Source: Acidobacteriota bacterium (lineage in GTDB: Bacteria > Acidobacteriota > Blastocatellia > Pyrinomonadales > Pyrinomonadaceae). From it: a DNA stretch of 64,000 bases. Positions within the stretch are counted from its first letter, which is position 1, and every line of letters starts with the position of its first letter. Under the pieces are notes generated by a model. That model worked only from the letters and a program-made list of their open reading frames with translations, had not been told where the DNA came from and did not search any database. The stretch is from positions 122,637 through 186,636 of the forward strand of contig JAFAZX010000036.1 in NCBI GenBank assembly GCA_019239425.1, written 5' to 3'. Both the position numbers and the translations under genes were made by a program. Shown here piece after piece: positions 61,476 through 64,000 of this stretch.

Positions 61476-62717
61476 ATGAAGAACATCGTCGAACTCTTCC
61501 TCGGCATCCTGACGGCGATGGGCGGCTTCGTCGAGGTCGGCGAGCTGGTCTTCTCCGTCGACGCGGGCGCGAAGTTCGGCTTCCGGCTGCTCTGGGTGGT
61601 CGCGCTCGGCACTTTGGGCATCACCGTCTTCTGCGAGATGGCGGGGCGCGTCGCGGCCGTCAAAGGGCAGCCGGTCTTCAACCTTATCCGCGAGCGCGCG
61701 GGCCTGAACGCGGGGCTCGTCACGCTCGTCGCCGCGAACCTCGTCAACCTCCTGACCTGCACGGCCGAGATCGGCGGCATCGCGCTCGTGTGGCAACTGC
61801 TCTCGGGCTGGCCTTACCGCTGGCTCGCGCTCGGGGCGCTCGGCTTCCTGCTTCTGGTCGTCTGGGTGCTCTCCTTCCAGTGGATCGAGCGCGTCTTCGG
61901 CCTGCTCGGGCTTCTGATGTGTACGTACCTCGCGGCGGCCTACTACCTCAGGCCCAACTGGGGCGAGGTCGCGGCCGGGTTCGTGCCGGGCGTGCCCCAC
62001 CTCGAATCCTCCTCCGAGTACCTGCTCTTCGCGTACTTCGCCGTCGCGATCTTAAGCTCGGTGATGCTGCCGTACGAGACGTACTTCTACGCGTCCGGGG
62101 CGATGGAGGACGGGTGGAATCCGGGGGACGTGAACCTCAACCGCGTCATCGCCATCGTCGGCTCGGTGCTCGGGTCTGTGCTGGCGGTCGCGCTGGTCGT
62201 CTGCGGCGCGCAGGTCTTCCGCCCGCACCAGATTGAGCCGCAGTTGCCGGGCGAGGCCGCGCTCGCCGCGTCTCTGACGCTCGGCCGCTGGGGGCTGCTC
62301 GCGGCCGTCGGCGGAATGTTCTTCGCCTTCGCGGGCGCGGCCATCGAGACCTCGCTCTCGGGCGCCTACAACCTCGCGCAGTTTCTGGGTTGGCCGTGGG
62401 GCAAGTACCGGCCTGCGCGCACGGCGGCGCGCTTCAGCCTGACCTGGATCATCACGTTCGTGCTGGCGGCGCTCATCATCATGACGGGCGTAGACCCCGT
62501 GAGCGTCGTCGAGTACTCAATCGTCTTCTCGGTCGTCATCCTGCCCTTCACGTACTTCCCCGTGCTCGTCATCGCGGGCGACCGGCGCGTGATGGGCGAG
62601 GAGCACGCGAACGGCTGGTTCGCGAACGCGGTCGGCTGGTTCTACCTGGGGATAGTCACGCTGGCGGCGCTCCTGGCCGTGCCGCTGCTCATCGTCACGA
62701 GGGGAGGGAAGGGGTGA
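61476..62717 (+). CDS. NRAMP-family-like transporter with divergent metal-site motifs
   Basis: This 413-residue protein has about 11 membrane segments and the NRAMP order of helices: LTAMGGFVEVGELVFSVDAGA, GTLGITVFCEMAGRVAAVKG, and VMLPYETYFYASGAMEDGW in helix 6. Canonical NRAMP Mn/Fe transporters have DPGN in helix 1 and MPH in helix 6; here these are GGFVE and LPYE. This suggests a different substrate, as in the NRAMP-related magnesium or other transporters. The next two genes overlap it and each other by four bases, so they form one operon. Confidence 0.78.
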   Translation: MKNIVELFLGILTAMGGFVEVGELVFSVDAGAKFGFRLLWVVALGTLGITVFCEMAGRVAAVKGQPVFNLIRERAGLNAGLVTLVAANLVNLLTCTAEIGGIALVWQLLSGWPYRWLALGALGFLLLVVWVLSFQWIERVFGLLGLLMCTYLAAAYYLRPNWGEVAAGFVPGVPHLESSSEYLLFAYFAVAILSSVMLPYETYFYASGAMEDGWNPGDVNLNRVIAIVGSVLGSVLAVALVVCGAQVFRPHQIEPQLPGEAALAASLTLGRWGLLAAVGGMFFAFAGAAIETSLSGAYNLAQFLGWPWGKYRPARTAARFSLTWIITFVLAALIIMTGVDPVSVVEYSIVFSVVILPFTYFPVLVIAGDRRVMGEEHANGWFANAVGWFYLGIVTLAALLAVPLLIVTRGGKG

Positions 62718-63067
62718 AGGATGAGTTCCTCGACCTCGTCCGACAGGTTCTCGACCACGAGGTCGTGGACTCGAACAACCTGCCGTGCGGCATGGTGGAC
62801 GACCTCGAAGTGTCGGGCGGGCCGGGCGGCGAGCTGCGCGTGACGGCGCTGCTCGTCGGCGCGGGCGCGTGGACGAGGCGTCTGCCGTCCGGCTTCGAAG
62901 GGCTGGCGGCGTTCATCTTCGGGAGGCAGCAGACGCGGGTGCCGTGGTCTGAGGTCGAGACGGTGACGGAGCGGGTCAAGCTCCGTTCGAGGGCCGAGGA
63001 ACTCGGGCTGGGCGGCGCGGACAGGAAGGCCGCGAAGATTTTAGAGAAGGTGCCGGGTTCCGGATGA
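62714..63067 (+). CDS. PRC-barrel-like protein 1 (operon with the NRAMP-like gene)
   Basis: A GTG at 62714 overlaps the transporter stop (GTGA), giving 117 residues. LDLVRQVLDHEVVDSNNLPCGMVDDLEV has the form of a PRC-barrel start, where a small beta barrel binds partner proteins or ligands. The C-terminal part is basic and helical (VKLRSRAEELGLGGADRKA). Together with the next gene it likely modulates the transporter or senses its substrate on the cytosolic side. Confidence 0.72.
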   Translation: MKDEFLDLVRQVLDHEVVDSNNLPCGMVDDLEVSGGPGGELRVTALLVGAGAWTRRLPSGFEGLAAFIFGRQQTRVPWSEVETVTERVKLRSRAEELGLGGADRKAAKILEKVPGSG

Positions 63068-63339
63068 GGGCGCACGAGTTTCAATACATGGAGGTCTTGA
63101 CCGAGTCGGGGCGCTTCCTCGGCCACGTCTTCGACCTGCGCAGCCGCGGCGAGCCGGAGTACGGCGAGCCGCACGACGCGCGCACCGTCCACGAGATCGT
63201 CTACGGCCGCCTCGGCCTCTTCGAACGCCTCGGCATCACGCAGGCCGAGCCGCAGACGATTCCCTGGAAAGCCGTCAAGGCGATCAGGGACGGCAAGCTC
63301 ATCGTCGATGATTCAGTCGGCGAGCGGAATCGCGGGTGA
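63064..63339 (+). CDS. PRC-barrel-like protein 2
   Basis: This 91-residue protein starts at an ATG overlapping the previous stop (ATGA). FQYMEVLTESGRFLGHVFDLRSRG followed by VHEIVYGRLGLFERLGI and IPWKAVKAIRDGKLIVDD is again PRC-barrel-like. It may partner the preceding protein. It ends the NRAMP-like operon, with a palindromic repeat a few bases downstream. Confidence 0.7.
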   Translation: MRAHEFQYMEVLTESGRFLGHVFDLRSRGEPEYGEPHDARTVHEIVYGRLGLFERLGITQAEPQTIPWKAVKAIRDGKLIVDDSVGERNRG

Positions 63340-63346
63340 GGGAAAA

Positions 63347-63397
63347 GGTGCTGGGTGCTGGCTTAAGACACGTTGCTTAAAGCCAGCACCCAGCACC
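63347..63397. repeat. palindrome of GGTGCTG words
   Basis: GGTGCTGGGTGCTGGCTT (63347-63364) pairs perfectly with 63380-63397. The right side continues with further AGCACC words to 63412. It lies between convergent genes, like the other word-repeat palindromes. Confidence 0.82.
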
Positions 63398-63417
63398 TAG
63401 CACCCAGCACCCTCTTT

Positions 63418-64000
63418 CTACCAAATCTGGCAGCGCTTGTCGGCGGGGCGCACCATCGCGTCGCCGACCTTGCATTGGAAAGCCTCCGCGAACTGCGGCA
63501 TGTTCGAGAGCGGGCCGTTGACGCGGAAGCGCCCCAGGGGGTGCGGGTCGGTCTTGACCCTCTGCACCGCGTTCTCGGGGCGTATGTTCTGCGCCCAGAC
63601 CTGCGCCCACCCGAGGAAGAAGCGCTGCTCGGGCGTGAAGCCCGCGATGCTCTTCGGCCGCGGCTTGCCCTCCAGGGACTTCTGGTACGCGGCGTAGGCC
63701 ACGGTCAGCCCGCCCAGGTCGGCCACCGACTCGCCGACCACCAGCTTGCCGATCTGGTTGAGGCCCGGCTGCACCTCGAAGGCGTCGAACTGCCTGACGA
63801 CGCAGTCGGTGCGCGCGTTGAACTTCTTGAAGTCCTCGTCCGTCCACCACATCACGAGGTTGCCGTCGGCGTCGAACTTCGCGCCCGAGTCGTCGAAGCC
63901 GTGCGTCATCTCGTGGCCGATGACGGCGCCGATGCCGCCGTAGTTGAAGGCGTCGTCGGCCTTCTCGCTGAAGAAGGGCGACTGGAGGATGCCGGCCGGG
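63418..64000 (-). CDS. M13-family (neprilysin-like) metallopeptidase, partial
   Basis: The frame continues off the right edge; the 194 codons seen are the C-terminal part. GAVIGHEMTHGFDDSG holds the zinc motif HEMTH, and VGESVADLGGLTVAYAAY contains the third ligand Glu in the ESVADLGG pattern typical of M13. The end NMPQFAEAFQCKVGDAMVRP...CQIW matches the family's C-terminus with its cysteines. The enzyme is probably exported and cuts peptides in the envelope or outside. The N-terminal two thirds are missing from the window. Confidence 0.92.
   Translation of the reverse strand, partial: PAGILQSPFFSEKADDAFNYGGIGAVIGHEMTHGFDDSGAKFDADGNLVMWWTDEDFKKFNARTDCVVRQFDAFEVQPGLNQIGKLVVGESVADLGGLTVAYAAYQKSLEGKPRPKSIAGFTPEQRFFLGWAQVWAQNIRPENAVQRVKTDPHPLGRFRVNGPLSNMPQFAEAFQCKVGDAMVRPADKRCQIW

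Overview
The window looks like part of a chromosome from an Acidobacteriota-type bacterium, probably of the Blastocatellia/Pyrinomonas kind. This is inferred from high GC in the housekeeping half, a VWFA protein of the acidobacterial type, sigma-54 regulators, tandem PPi-type phosphofructokinases, a DUF4349 lipoprotein, and intergenic palindromes built from repeated 7-9 base words. No rRNA, tRNA or marker gene was seen, so the assignment is an inference.

Bases 1 to about 32,500 are a mosaic accessory island. GC changes abruptly from gene to gene, strands switch often, and many products are conflict-related or unrecognised. From the left it holds: (i) a CBASS-like operon on the minus strand (small protein, 363-aa Cys-containing protein, CD-NTase, S-4TM effector), divergent from an XRE repressor and an ImmA/IrrE protease of the CapH/CapP kind, with a perfect 9-bp inverted-repeat operator over the operon's -35 box; (ii) a membrane-tethered exonuclease VII large-subunit-like protein and a DNA/RNA non-specific endonuclease; (iii) a 969-aa protein with a signal peptide, a beta-propeller-like region, a membrane segment and a NACHT ATPase; (iv) a run of small secreted proteins, two of which share a duplicated promoter; (v) a pyruvate dehydrogenase E1-alpha gene whose 3' end runs in frame into unrelated low-GC sequence, followed by a PIN-like gene; (vi) a DUF4434 protein and an unrecognised secreted/membrane module; (vii) a translationally coupled DprA/Smf - HAD - phosphoribosyltransferase operon facing a second ComF-type phosphoribosyltransferase; (viii) two large membrane proteins, one a UbiA-family fusion.

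From about 33,000 to 64,000 the sequence is uniformly GC-rich and looks like core genome: secreted proteins and a matrixin-like protease, a nuclease-helicase, a LysW-like zinc ribbon, a VWFA protein, envelope lipoproteins, an NtrB/NtrC-type two-component pair, a penicillin-binding protein, RNase III, a HisB/GmhB-type phosphatase, a NifA-like activator divergent from an ammonium transporter, two PPi-type phosphofructokinases, a split Cas4-like nuclease, an aldo/keto reductase, an NRAMP-like transporter operon with two PRC-barrel-like proteins, and the end of an M13 peptidase.

The observations most worth following up are the CBASS operon with its regulator pair and two unassigned leading genes, the propeller-TM-NACHT protein, the DprA-HAD-PRTase cluster, the in-frame pdhA chimera, six GACA-N4-TGTC-like sites in three 30-bp-spaced pairs upstream of a sigma-54-type amtB promoter, and the palindromic word repeats whose copies show compensatory stem changes. 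All family assignments come from reading motifs by eye; no searches were run.
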